Positions 38,237 through 51,891 of a stretch of 64,000 nt of DNA are shown piece by piece (position 1 is the first letter of the stretch; each line of letters starts with the position of its first letter). Origin of the DNA: Takifugu bimaculatus (taxonomy: Eukaryota; Chordata; Actinopteri; Tetraodontiformes; Tetraodontidae). The position numbers were made by a program, and so were the translations under genes. The notes under the pieces were generated by a model. The model did not search any database and was not told where the DNA came from. It saw only the letters and a program-made list of their open reading frames with translations. The stretch spans positions 4,772,267-4,836,266 of the forward strand of contig CP034975.1 of NCBI GenBank assembly GCA_004026145.2, in the 5' to 3' direction.

Positions 38237-41200
38237 AACTAAGGATGTCAAGTTTCACCGGTTTCCATCGGTGGTCTGATCTTAAAGCGTGCAGTGCGAC
38301 TGCATTGGTAATTCCCATGGTTACATCGGCAGTACAGGACAGGAACTGGGAGTACACACAACAAAAATGAAGGACAAACGTCAGTAGCAAGGAGATGTTC
38401 AACGCACCAAAAAAGACATAAACTGCTTGTTTCTGGCAATTGCTTCATTACATTACTTAAAAAGTTGTCTGTGTGTTGCAATTTGGATTTTGCACAATGT
38501 AAAGTGGATTTTACCTATTTGACTGGAATAAAGTATTTATTAATCTTTTTTTTCTTTGGTGTTAAGACTGAAATTATCAGAAATTAACGAGTTGTGTTTA
38601 TGCATTTACAAGAGCATTCGGATCACCTCATTATTAAAAGAATCTTGGCTTCAGAGAATTCAACTGGGCTCCTGTTGGTTTTTTGAAGACGTTTCACCTC
38701 TTATCCTCCCTCTTGGGAAGCAGATGGAGAACTCAGAGCAAACCCACGCAGACACACGAGGAACACTGCTAACTCGGAAAGGCCCCAGGATCCAGCGGCA
38801 ATAGTGCTAACTTAAAAATTAAATAAAAATAATAAATTAGAAGAATCAGTGTAAAATATAACTACTGGGTTTGAGGGCAGATTTCTTCGCTGCATGGCTG
38901 CACAGACATTTTGTATTATTGTTTATTGTCCGGTTTATGATCCCCGCTCACAAATGTGTTTCTTTTCCACAGGAAGGATGGCGGAGTTGGTCAGAACCAT
39001 TTTAACTTTAATCTGTGGCAACTAGAAATAATCATGTCTCAAGACACAAATCTCAAATCTTGATAATTCACGTGCAACATTTTTCACACCGTAGATGCAT
39101 TTAGCATTTCTTAAGCATCATCTGAACCCCAAAATTGACCCTTTTCACATGTGACCAGCATTTTATTTGTGTTAAATGTTTAAACGGTTTGAACACATTG
39201 ATTAAAGATGTATCATGCACTGAATATTTCAGCACCAACACAAAGGAATACATGTTAGCCTAAATTCTAACATAAGTATGAAGTCAGGCGCTTACAACAA
39301 AGCTTTTACGATGCCTGTCAGTGCTGGTGTCAGGAGCCATACTTTCATCTTAGAAGTTAAACTATACAATAAGACTGAAGATCCCAGTAGATCAAACACA
39401 GAGTTCAGCACTTAGATCTTTCCTGCCTATCTCCCTGCAGTGTCTCACCTTTGCTGTAGCTGTCTCGCACCGCAGCCAGAAGGCAAAGTCGTTGCTAATT
39501 AACATGTCAGAGCTGAATTGCTGCCATTTGAGCTCAAAGACAGGCTTATGGCGTGAACCACCCGAACCGAGCCCCAACGTGTCTCCAGGTGCCGACAACG
39601 CCACAAGGGATGTGCACCATTTATGCCATTTTCTGATACCTGCGTGTCAACGGAGGCCTTTCTGCTGTGGGTCAAGATCAGCCACTACAGCCTAATGGAG
39701 ACTGAAAAAGTAGCATAGCACTCTAGGTTGTCCCACTAGAAATACACCAGAGCACGTGTGCATCCAATCTTGCACCTCGGAGAGCTGTCTACCCTCTTCA
39801 TCTTTGGGTCATTTCTATTTCAATGAGCAGGCTTTCTAGTGATAAATTCCTGCAAAGCAAAAAGAGCTAGATAAACCTACAGGTTTCCCTGCTCTCACTG
39901 AAACATAGTAACAAAGGATGAGGCTTTTCCGCCCAGAATATTATCTGCTTTAACCCAGTCCCTGATGTAACAACATGACACGGATGATTGATTAGCATGC
40001 TCATGTGAAGAGCAAAAACCACCTCACCCTGCCTGAAACACTGTCAAATGAAGTTTGGCTGGCAGATTTAAACACTGCCACGCCACATTCAAGGTCACTT
40101 GAAAGCAGAGATGATTACTATATCAACATTTTCAGCATGATTTATAAATTCCTGAGATGAGCGCGGCAGCAATTACTTGATAAAAAAAAAAAATGTGGAG
40201 GGGATCATTCCAAAACCATAAACAATGGAGAAAATATGCATGCTGTCACCTCTGTTCATATAAGTTTTCATATTTCATTATTTACAACGCGCTGACAGTA
40301 ATTGAATCCTATGCTCATAAATACACCAAAATCCTTGGTTGTTGTGCAGCAGAATTAGCACCAAGACCGTCGACAACTGTCATGAAAAAATGGAAAATGT
40401 CAAATGGAAAAAATGTCACCAGCAACCTTAATGGTAGATGAATTAATAATTCATCTTATTCATTATTCTATAGGCTCTATCCCTATTGATTCATTACATT
40501 ATTGCCTCCAGGTTCAGAAACGTGGTCCGCAATTTTGAATCATGACAGTTCTTTTGGCTTTTAGTGGGTCACATGTTCACTGGAGTGATAATTGCCCTAA
40601 TTTGGAAAAGAACAGTCTCAAAGTATTTCCGTATTGGTATTTCTCAGGGAGTTTTATTTTATTTTATATCATCTTTCTTTGTGTTCCTTGGTAACATGAT
40701 CTACAGCTTTCTCCTGCTATCCCCAGTGCTCCCAGTCCAGCCTGCTCCAATCTGCCAGAATGTGCTACTTCTTCCTCTCCTGCTTCCTGGCTAAACGTGC
40801 ACCTGCCAGGCACCAGTCTTTCCAGGATGTTTCCATCACTCTTCTAATCATCTCCCAACAAGCTCCGACTCTTCGCCTTCACCCAAGGAGGGGATTAGCA
40901 AGACACCTGTCAAATAAACCAGATCCTGTGCATCTGGGTCATTTGTCATGTCCGTTTTGGAGAAAACAAAATGATCAAAACCAGAATTAAGTGAAGTTTG
41001 ATTGGGGTTTTGTCGTCAAACATCCAAGGGCAGGTTTCTTTCACTAGACGGGTTTATTGCTCTGTCGATTTGCCCGGAAATCAGAGGAGCATTTAATAAA
41101 ACTCACAAGTACAGCTGAGACATCCAATAACACAAGTTAACTCAATAATGTGCTGATGGCCACTGTTTCCCATTATCAATGTTTCAAAGTGGAAAGCCAG

Positions 41201-44200
41201 ACCGGTACAATAGAGACAGTGGAACGTCTCAGAGACGTGAGAACATCAAATAGATCATTGAAACTATAAGTCATTAAATATGGATGCGATAGAAAGAAGC
41301 AGTGAATCGTTAGAAGAATCCGTGATAGCGTACGTATTCTGCCTAATTACCGTAAATGACAGCTGTGCTTCAGCAAGAAAGGTCATTAAAATATTCTTGA
41401 CACGTTTATGAATTAGCTAGATTTGAATCTACTTTAGTTTATAACTGCAATGTGCTCTGCAGGGCAACTCCGAACTGTTGGTTCAAGAAACTCTGAAGTC
41501 AATAAGAAGAAACACGAGCGACGTCTTGGCAGAACTAGGTGTCATTTATCCATTTTTTATTTCAGTTAACGCCACTTCACTTAACTCCATCATTTAATAT
41601 CAAGACCTCATTAGACAGTAAATCTCTATTTTCTTTGCCCACATGTTGGGCTCTGTGCACGGTCCATATGTCAACTGTCAGCTTGTTGCTTCTTTCACCA
41701 GTCAGCCGTCCGGATTAGTTCCTCATTACTGGTTTAATGTGCCAGTAAGCAAGAGTGTCCCTTATGTTTTTATTGCTTTAGCGAGCTATCGCATGAGAAG
41801 AAAAATTATTCAAATGTGTATCACATGATTTAGTATATTTATGATAAAAATATACCAAACTCTAAATGTTGTAGGAGTTATACTGTTCGTGTTTGAGGCA
41901 GACGCTGGGTCGGATTGAAACACGGGGTACACTTCCAGAACCCCTTAAATTGCTGCTATTTCCTAGCTAAAGCTTGAGGTCTTTGTCTAATCATCGTGTC
42001 CTGTTGAGCCTGAACTTGAGCAGAAACTGCAGTTATGAAGGTCATCAGGAGCCACCGTGTACATATTAATGAGCTGCAGTCGTTGCTAATGGAGCCGCGG
42101 TAATAAATATTGACCCTGCTGAATCATTCTGAGGAATCCTGGGGTCTCGCTGTGACTGCTCACTTGGTCAAGTTCACCCCCCTCCCCCCCGTCTGCTACT
42201 TTTCATCTTTGCCACTTTCACACTCCATTACTGGGCCGGGACACAGGCACCAGCAGATCAATGTGGATTCTGTGTCTGCAACACCACCCTCCCAACACTG
42301 TGGGCTGTGTCCTCATTCCTCACACAGCCCGAATCAATCATGCTGGTCATCAATTCAAAATACAGTAAATTAAAAGTTCATAAGGAGGCTGAACGGAACA
42401 ACACTTCCTAGACCAACAATGAGGGAGCAGACGGTTATAAGGTGGTTCTGTAGGTCGTTCGATTATAATATGTACACTGTAATGCAGCATATTTATGCAT
42501 CAGTTCTGCATACTCATTTACAGATCCCACACATTTGGAAAGTGAGCTATGCTTTCAGACAAAAGCGTATCTCAAACACTGCCTACCTACAGTATATCTG
42601 ACCATATACTGAGGCAACATTTATAGCTCATAACATCACTGACAGGATTTCTGAGATTAAGCCTGAGTAATGGACAAGACAGAAATGCATTGTAAAGCAC
42701 TATCTCGCCGGTTCTTAATTGCCCGATGAGTTTAAATTAAAGCCCGGGCTCTTAGTCTTGACTAATCGCTCCACCTCATCGTTCCCAACCCTCCTATAAA
42801 GGGTACTTACTGTCTTTTTGCTGATGTCAGCATTCCATTAATAGGAGGCTGGTTTCAAATGTGCCACTTAACAGGTCACACGGACAGCGCGCCCAGATAA
42901 AGCCCGGGCGTAGTCGAGCCAGAGCATTTATCAGTATTATCATAACAATTTGTCACCCAGCGGTTCCTGTGACGCTTAGATCAATATGCTCCCTAAGAGC
43001 CACCAATTGCATTCCATTTTTCACATTAAGTATCAATTTATTGCACATTACTAATACTCTGCATTATCCTCCTAATACCTCCCCCAACTCACCCTGACAC
43101 CCATTTACTTTTGAATGTATGACACCGGATAGGGCAATATCAGTCAATAACTTATTTATAGGAGACATTAGTGTAAATAAACAAGTCTCCTTCCTTGCTG
43201 GGAACCCCGCTGGACCCTCTGGATCCCCATGCTGCACTGTTCTACTTGGTTATGGATGTAGACTCTTCCGGCTTTAATGAAACAGACAAACAGCTCCCAC
43301 CGTTACAGAAAAGGCACTCAGAGGAAAAGCTTTTATATCCAAGGGCCAAAAAGTTAATGCCTGACTTACATTTATTTTCACTTTTTAAACCGACGCCAGA
43401 TTTGCTGCACTTCTTCATCTGAGCTGCCCGTTACCTTTACAACAGAATGAAATCATTCAAATCGCTCCTAAAGCGTGGTGAGAATATGGAAGGGGGATTT
43501 ACAGGCGTTAAGTTTTTCTTTTCCATTTGATTCCATTTTGATCTGCCTTGTTCTCTGAATACAGCAATTTAAAGAAAACTGAAACATTAGTCAGCAGTTG
43601 ACTAAAAATGCCAAAGCTATATAAAGGAGAAACATTTAGGACTGTTGAAAATTGTTGAATTGTCTAATCACTGATCCACATATGCGTTTTGTCAGATATT
43701 CCGACGTTACAGTAAAGAAGGAATACTTCGAGTGAGCCCTTTCATGTTAATGATACCCATCTGTCCTGAGAATTTACAGGTCAGTAAATTTTAATTTGTT
43801 TAGAAGGCAGAAAATGCCTGTTTTTCATGTTTAATTTCATGAGGACCCCGGGCCGCTTGTCCTTGAAAAGCTCCATCATACAGTTAGTTCACGGCTTACA
43901 GTCGCCAACATAATCTGTTACACTTTGACACCAGTTAGCATATTCACTTTAAAAAAAAATCTGTCTTCAAAACAGAAAAGTGTTCCCAGGCAGGGACAGC
44001 TTCTATTACTGAGGGGAAAATGCACCTTGTGAGGTGAAATGCTGATGCAAGTGAAAAGTGATTTAGAGGAAAAAAGGTTCTCCCAGCTCAGGAATATACA
44101 GTAGAGATTAGCCTGCTGATAGAAACAGCAGTGGGTCTGAAAGACCGAATGACATTCAAGGAGGAAATATACAACTTTACCATCCAGGAAATATTGCATT

Positions 44201-47200
44201 AGCACGTCGGCATGTTAGAAAAACACAGCAGTTTAGAGTAGGTTGGACAAATTGTCCAGAATGGAGCAAATTTAAATAACATAGCAGTGAAATGCTTTTT
44301 CCCCCAAATTGAAAACAGAACATCGTAAGAGTCAGATTAAAGTGAGGAAATTATATTTATCTTAAATCAGCAACAACAACATTGGCCTGAGTCAACCCAT
44401 TTGTTTTCTGCCCAAGGTCAGAAGCTATTACCCACTGAACCTTTTTAACCGCTTGTGCCGTCGTTAGCGCGCCACTGCCCGTCTCATGCTAACGGATTTG
44501 CATCTGTAACAGTAAAGGTGCTGCACACATTAATGCTGCTGTCACTGGCAGAGGTGCCACTGAGCCTCTGTAACCATTTTCATTTTGGTCTCCAGGTAGA
44601 AGGTTTGGACCACCGAGTCCACCATTTGGCTCATGAAGTGGAAACAATATGTTGCTATGAGCAAATGGGATATTTCTGTTTTTGTTTCTTTTTGTTCTCT
44701 TTATTCTTGCCTAAAGACTTAAAGAAATGCATCCCAGCACTACTCTCTTCTTAACCCTTGACTACCCGAGCCATTTTTGAAGCCTGTATATACGTCCACC
44801 CTCTCACAGCGCCAGAGGTTTGAGTACAGTAAAATATATTTTGAGGTCAAACTCATGTATAACAGACCTGCCATAGTGTGTATACTAAGCTTATCGCTGT
44901 AAGTTCTTTGCAAATCTTGGCCTTGGAGACACAAAAATGTTAATGAAAAGTATATCAGGAGACTAAACAAACACAAAATAAACTTCAGAACAGATAAAAT
45001 TATGATAGAGAAAAGCAAAGAAAGCTCATATCAACCTTGAGGAACGCAGAGACATAAATGATGTTTATATACTGTTTACAGTCAGACACCGATATTAATG
45101 ATAATTGACTGGTTTACTAGAGCACAAGACTGTGGCCTTTCTAGCTTTTCTTCACAGACCAGCAAAACAGATCAGTAGCCTTTAATCTGACACTGTAATA
45201 AAGTCATTTTCATCTGCATAATGTATGTGCTGTCTATGTCCATACTGCCGTGCATCATATAATGAGGCTTGGTCACACGGCACCACCGGCTCCACACGAC
45301 GACTTTATAGTCAATCAGCATATCAAAAACTCATTAACTGTTGAAATTCTATTATCTAAAACAAGTCATTTCAATAAATGTAGGCAGAGACACCATTTTA
45401 AACCATTAATCTCACATTTTTACCAGATGACACCTGAGGAGTGACTGGTATCGGCTTTGGGGACAAAATATATCAGAGCTTTACATAAATAATAATTATT
45501 CTAATTTTCACAGCCCACCTCCCACGTTCAGTCTCAATCCTGTCAGACAGAGCCACCGTCAGATTAGAAATAAAAGCGGTGTAAAGGCACCACATGCAAG
45601 AACCAGTCAGTATTGTTCCCCAGCAGGGAGCGCTATCAAAGGTTAGGCTAAAACACAAAAACAACAGTCCAGACAAACGGCAGAGACAAAGTCAACAAGC
45701 GGGACGGATAAGGAGGATGGATGCGCAGTGTCATATCTAGCAGTTGAATGAAACCTTTGTTGTAAATTGTCACACAATATTCTTTTATTTTTTATTTTTA
45801 CTTATACACTCAGCCCACAATGCCCATCTGTCCTGGACGGCCTGATTGGACAGATCCCTGTCGGCGTCTCTTCTCCTGGAATACTGAGACAAAGCCCAAA
45901 AGCAGCACGTCTGTGTGGATAAGGAATTTCATTTTCTCAGAAGCTAGCTCCATTTAACAGCGAGACACCCGGAGAAATGGGTGTACACAGCGAGCAAAGA
46001 GGAACCAATGACAGCAAATAAAAAGAGTGATAGAAACCCAGATAAAACATGAAGGGAACTGAGAGCTGAATGTTAGCTTGTCAGCAAGCGCTCACAAATA
46101 GCGTTTCTCCTCGAGAAGGCTCGAATTCTGAAGCTGTGAGATTGTTCCCACCGCTGCAATTTAAAAGATGTAATTCAGGAATTAAATCTGTAGTTCTGCA
46201 TCCAAACTGCCACTCTGGTACAGCACTGGTGTTTAGAATAATTCCTTTTCCTTCTCACTTGTAAAACTTTACATTTACAAACAAGAGAAATGACAGGAAC
46301 AAATGCATCGTGATTATCCTGTCTCCCATTTTTGTAATGTGTGTTTACTCAAAGAAAACAATGACGTGACTTCACTTTAGAGTAGAATCGTGGAACATGG
46401 ATTATTATCCTTTATCTAATTGTAACCATATACAGAAAACAGATGTATTTTCCCTTTATTTAAACATAAGGGAATTCTGCCTCAGTTCCTCCAGAACACA
46501 ATCATTTTTCTTTCAGTTTCAGTCTGAGATAAAACCAAAAAAATTACATTTTATATCAGAATCCTCTAGATTACCCAAAAGCCTCCGCAGTGAAGGAATC
46601 TAATTAATGAAGCTGCTGCCGTCTCCTGCTGCACACAGGCAACAGTGGGGAGGTTGAAAGTGAGGTTTGAAATGATGCAAAGTAAAACCTTTCAACTCGG
46701 CTCCACAGACGGCTGCATGATTCCCTCAAGCTGCTGGGCCCCTTGATGCCCACAGGAGCACATCAGAATGGAAATAGAAAGAAAAAAACAGCAGTTTCAA
46801 AAGCCGAGTGATTATTCTCAGGTCTTCGGTCATTACTAGAAAGCTTAAAAGAACAAGTAGAAGCGCGTTTCACAACCCAGCTGCAGAGGTCTTCGTTCGT
46901 CGTCATACGCTTTTGTTCTGGGAGCTCTGGCTGAGAGGATGCACCCGGTTAGCGCGTAAAGCCGTCTATCCTCCGAGCCGACAGGTTGGGGTTATTGATT
47001 TTGTGACAAAGTCCTGGTGGAATATGTCTACGGGCGCTTCTGGGGACCAAAGAAACTCCTCCTGTGAAGCAATTATTGGATTGCCAACCCTCCTGACTTC
47101 TGTCCCAGTCAGGACAGAAATGTCTTGGATAAAAATCAAGAACGTTTTTGCAGTGAAAAGGCTAAAATGAGCAGCAAGATAGTGAGAATATGAGTGAAAG

Positions 47201-48034
47201 TAAACTACACAATCGTAGATCATTATAGATTGTACTCAGGACTGCATAGCGCTCCCCCAGAACAATAAAGGAGCCCCAAAGATGAAGACATGGACACTGA
47301 TAAGAGACACTGATAAGAGACGCGTCACACAAAACTCTCGCAGGTCATTTTATGTAACAAGAGAGATTTTGTTAAATTTGCCATCCCAAAGGTTTAGGTT
47401 GCACATCAGTGGTTCTGTCCTTTCCTTGTAACCTGGAGGCTACGCTGTCAATCTAGGTCTGTGTGGGGCTGAAAGATTATACAACAATAGCTGTACAGGA
47501 AAGTACACAATCAACAAGGATTGTTAGCTGTTTCCCAAACCACGATTAGCAAAATACATGAAAAGATGAAATCGAACTGGGCTGTTTGAACGATAAATCT
47601 GGCCAGTTTATTCACTTTCACAGTAACATTTCCTTTCCAATCCACTGTCTGTAGATTTCCTATTACTGCCAAATATCCTTTGGACACTTCCTGGAATATG
47701 AATAAATGAATGTGGACGTGTGTATGAGTGTCCTGGCTACTTGCATCATCTCATCAATAACTGATATAGGCGGCGTTTGCCATCAATTCCGATCAGTTTC
47801 CAGGAGAAACTCACTCTGTGCATAAGACCTGACCTGCTTGGTTTTATAAACAGGATTTTAACATTTCATTCCAGTCATTTTTGGACATCAATCACTCCAA
47901 AGTATAACACCGATGTCACATTAGATATAACACAGTAAAATACTGAAGGTGCGTTACCACTACACAGTATTGGCTATAGTCTACACGATTTGTGGCACCA
48001 TGTAACACATAACTGTGGAGGACATCAACACATC
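38237..48034. other. No gene assigned
   Basis: Gene-poor, A/T-rich DNA without recognised repeats. Longest frames (99 and 120 codons at 44.5 and 46.8 kb) have no family motif. Confidence 0.55.
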
Positions 48035-48150
48035 TTTTTTACTTTACCTGGCGAAGGAAGGGTCTAACCCCTGGATGAGTTGCCACACCAGGACTTGAAC
48101 CGAGAACCCTCTGCTTCTCAGCCCAGGACCCCACAACTACCGCTTCTTGA
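48035..48150 (-). mobile_element. tRNA-derived SINE candidate
   Basis: On the minus strand a Pol III A-box-like GCGGTAGTTGTGGGGT (48143-48128) is followed about 40 nt later by a B box GGTTCAAGTCC (48101-48091), the spacing of a tRNA promoter. Between them lies GGGCTGAGAAGCAGAGGG. The sequence does not fold as a good tRNA and continues into unrelated DNA, so a SINE head is more likely than a tRNA gene. Confidence 0.55.
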
Positions 48151-48563
48151 AACAACATACAGGTACGTTCAAAATATACTGTATATTCTGTAAATGTCTG
48201 CTCAAAGTAAACTCCACCAGAACATGAAAAATGTTTAACTCAGCCGAGTTGTCCACCAACTCTTCGGCTGAGGCAACTATTCCTCCCGTTGCCGTAAATA
48301 GCCTCCATTTAATCAAATCACTTCCACCCCTTTCTGCTCGTCCCCTGTAAAGCTCATTTCAGCTCTGACGGTGTAGGCGACTCTGGAGTGTCTCATCAGT
48401 CACACAGCTCAGAAGATCTGTACCCCATTGTTGGGCCACGGTACCACCTTGTTTGAGCCATTATTAATTCTTTTGTAAGACAAATAAAGAGACACTTGCT
48501 GTTACGAGGATTTAAAAGTAGCAGGTTCAAGCTTTTTTTCCCCTCAATGATTAATCAGTGATG

Positions 48564-48908
48564 TACTGTAATTTTCAGACTATAGGCTGCTACTTTTTTC
48601 ACATGTCTTGAACCCTGTGGCCTATACAAAAGTGCTTCTCATCTATAGATTTTTACTGGCTAACGGCACTTTCTAGCAGTACACGTAAAAGTGAGAGACA
48701 TGGAGAAAGATTATGCACCGAAGGAAACACTAGTTTTTATTTTGAATTGTCATTCTGTGCATCATTCACACACAAAGAAAGAAAGACAAAAGAAAGAAAG
48801 ACAAAGAAAAATATACATGATGCAGCTTTTAAGTGAAAGGTGGTGCCGTGTGGGGGCCGTAAAGCTTTGCTTAATTTAAGTGCGCTCAGTAGTCTGACAA
48901 TTACGGTA
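48564..48908. mobile_element. MITE with terminal inverted repeats
   Basis: Left end TACTGTAATTTTCAGACTAT and right end (reverse complement) TACCGTAATTGTCAGACTAC are imperfect inverted repeats of about 28 bp enclosing roughly 345 bp. After the left end comes GCTGCTACTTTTTTCACATG, a block I recognise from a very common fish DNA-transposon family. No transposase frame. Target duplications cannot be defined. Confidence 0.65.
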
Positions 48909-51002
48909 AATCGGAGATTTAACAGACCTTAATTAAAAAAAAACCATTAAATGGGACCCCCCCTGAACCTGGAACAAATCATACCCTGTTGATTTAGTAC
49001 AATTTTAGGCATCTCTTTACACTTTGGTTCGACAAAGTCTGACTATCAGTATGTGAATTATTGCACCGTACTTTACTACCAGCATGCGTCGGTGTAATCT
49101 AAAGTAGCAAACAACGAACGTATCAAAACACCATTACACTTTACATTATGGGAAGTGTGCCTAAACCGGCACTCAAACTATTTACGCTGTTAACGAGTGC
49201 TTTAACTCACTATTAGCAGCCAAGCCGCTAACCATCACCAGACTCCACAACATGGGGTCTGCGTCACACAACATACGTCACCCGTTAGCCACATTAGCAC
49301 CTGCCCGCTAGTTTAGCACTCCGGGCTGCTTTTAGATAGTTCGATATGGATTCATTAGCGTGCGAAAAAAATAGTTTATCCATTGCTAATTTAACCTTGA
49401 TACATAACAGTTTTAACACTTAGTTCGCAATGGGCACGTACGTACCTGTCTTCCGCACCCATCTGATCACGCAGGTGTGTTGCAATCTGTCAATCACGCT
49501 CAGGTAGCGGGCGCTTTATCATCATCGTCATCATCATCATCATGTATCTGTCATTAAAATTTAGAGACATACATAATCCCATTCCTTACTGCATTATTTA
49601 AGATACAAAATGTTGAGGTGTTCTTATAGTTTCAGTAGCCCAGTAGTCTAGATGATGTTATGTTGTTTGGAGTTCTTTTTCTCCCTGGAATTAAAAAAAA
49701 ATAAATAAAGAGTGTGGTCGTGAAATACAACCAAGAGATTGATCTGTGCTGCCTTTCTTTGCCTTGTACCTTCTGATTATCTTAACTGCCATCCTCCCAG
49801 ATAAACACTGTCAACTTTATGGTGTCGGCTTGCAGGCCTGATGTCACATTCTGCCTAGTTTATTCTGAGAGTGTCTTGGATACAGTCGGAAAGAAAATAA
49901 ACAGGAAGTGTGCTATTGCCCAGAGCTTTTAAACCTGGGGTTTCGGCAATTTACAAAATGTAAGTGGTGTCAAGATATAAAGGTGCACAGTAAGAGGATG
50001 GAAAAAAAAGTATCTTACAGTACATGTTCACTCTTAGTAGCATGAGTGTTTTTGGTTTTCACCATGTTTTTAAGTCAAATTGTTTTCCATAGATTTCCTA
50101 GGAGGTAAATATGTTATCTAACATTTACAATCTGGTTTGTGACTGGATAGATTCCACATGCATGCAGCTTCGTGCTGTCTGATTCACATAACTGTGATTT
50201 ATCTCTGCGACTCATAAATTGTCGTCCTTGTTGCACAGCATAGGCTCAAAACCTCAACCTTGCAAGACAATATAACACAAATTACCTTTTAATTTAATGT
50301 GTGTTTTTTATTAGCTTGGCAGGTCCTCCATGTTCAGCTCTCATTGTTCCATTGACGTCAATGCTGTTTTATTTCACATTTAACCTCCTACAGAAATGTA
50401 TGAATAGTGTGTTGTGACACTTGCTAAGGAGATGATCTGTCTCACTGGAAACAATCGCTGTAAAGCCAAAAATGAAAAACATGTATTTTCAGATAACTAG
50501 GCCTACAATATAATCCGTTATAGCTATCATAGAGAAATCTGGTCATTTCAAAGCAAAGGTTGGTGTTTTATCAGTTGTCATCAAGCCAGGCTACAGAATC
50601 AAATACGGACATGAGTCACTTTTCATATGATGTGCTTTCATTTCTATCTCAGGACGTAGCCATGTGTTATTAATGTTACCTTCGGTGGATAAGGCTGGTA
50701 TTACTGTGGCAGACTCAAGAAAACTTTCAAACCATTGACATGTTGAGCACAGGCTCACATCTTCAGTTACGGAGACAGAAAAAGGATACAGTGTTTTCCA
50801 TATAGTTTTGGAGACGCTAACAATAATAAAATCCTAAAAAGAGAAGGATGAACAACCAAAAACCTAATCAGTCCTAAAGGTATGTGATTATTCACTCTAC
50901 AAAGGTTAATATTTGAGAAGTAGTTTAAAGGTTACAACCAAAGAATCAATCGAGCGCTGACCTTTACCAACCATGCTTATTTCAAGACAATGGCAATTAA
51001 AA
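48909..51002. other. No gene assigned; CpG-richer block at 49.08-49.51 kb
   Basis: The block after the MITE has more CpG than its surroundings and many GCTAACG/TTAGC motifs. It ends near a donor-like GTACGTACG on the minus strand. The rest is plain A/T-rich DNA. Confidence 0.5.
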
Positions 51003-51016
51003 AGAGAGAGAGAGAG

Positions 51017-51078
<62 letters not shown>
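51003..51078. repeat. (AG)n-(TG)n microsatellite
   Basis: (AG)9 at 51003-51020 passes into (TG)29 at 51021-51078, ending 55 bp before the tRNA-Ser copy. Confidence 0.97.
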
Positions 51079-51079
<1 letters not shown>

Positions 51080-51133
51080 TGGAGAGATAGAAACAGAGAG
51101 AGAGAGGTAGTAAGCACCAATACAGGGGTCAAG

Positions 51134-51221
51134 GATGAGGTGGCTAAGATGTTAAGGCGATGAACTGCTAATCCATTGTGGGGGTTTTTTTCATGCGTGG
51201 GTTTGAATCCCATCCTCATCG
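51134..51221 (+). tRNA. tRNA-Ser(GCT) copy, probably a pseudogene
   Basis: 88 nt, type II tRNA. The acceptor stem is perfect: GATGAGG pairs with CCTCATC, with discriminator G at 51221. Anticodon loop CTGCTAA has GCT at 51167-51169. T arm GTGGG-TTTGAAT-CCCAT is intact apart from T for C in the B box. Damage: the D loop lacks the usual GG, one mismatch in the anticodon stem, and the variable arm contains G5T7 with seven T at 51185-51191, a Pol III stop signal inside the gene. A normal-looking TTTT terminator lies 8 nt after the end (51229-51232), so the copy was probably once a complete gene. Confidence 0.8.
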
Positions 51222-51846
51222 GGCTTTATTTTATGGATCAAGTTCCTTGACTTCCATTAAAATGGCCTGTGTGGCGTGTTTTCATGCGTGTTATCACTCT
51301 GAGGGACTCTGGAACACCCCTGACCCTCTTCAAAAACCAGCATCGCCTCTTGTCAAAGAATCACTTCATACAGTCATTTATTTTTAATTAGCATCCTTTA
51401 GCTTGCACAGACCTGTCTTTGTCTGCCTTCCTCATGCCACTTTCCTTTAATAAAATGCCTTTCAACTAGAGATTTAGCACATCAGAGTTGAGAAGAGGAA
51501 AGATCAATTCTGTGCAATAAATATCACCCTAAAAGCTCAAATATACCATTGTTTTCTGACGTTTTGGATGAGTATATATGCCATATACATCAGAAACAAA
51601 ATGTTTGGCCCTTTGGTGATATTTTTTCCTTGTATTCATATTGTCCAGTCTTCTTGCTGTCAAGATGAAGACTTTATTCTGAGACAGAGGTAAAGCCTGA
51701 AAATTAGCTTGTCAGTCTTGGCTTTCAGTCACTCATGGGTGCAAAATTGCAGTGTTACACAAACATATGTGACAGAAAAGAACATCAAATGACATTACCT
51801 ACATGCATGATGTTTTTCACAGAGTTTGGAAGTTCATCTCAAATAC

Positions 51847-51891
<45 letters not shown>

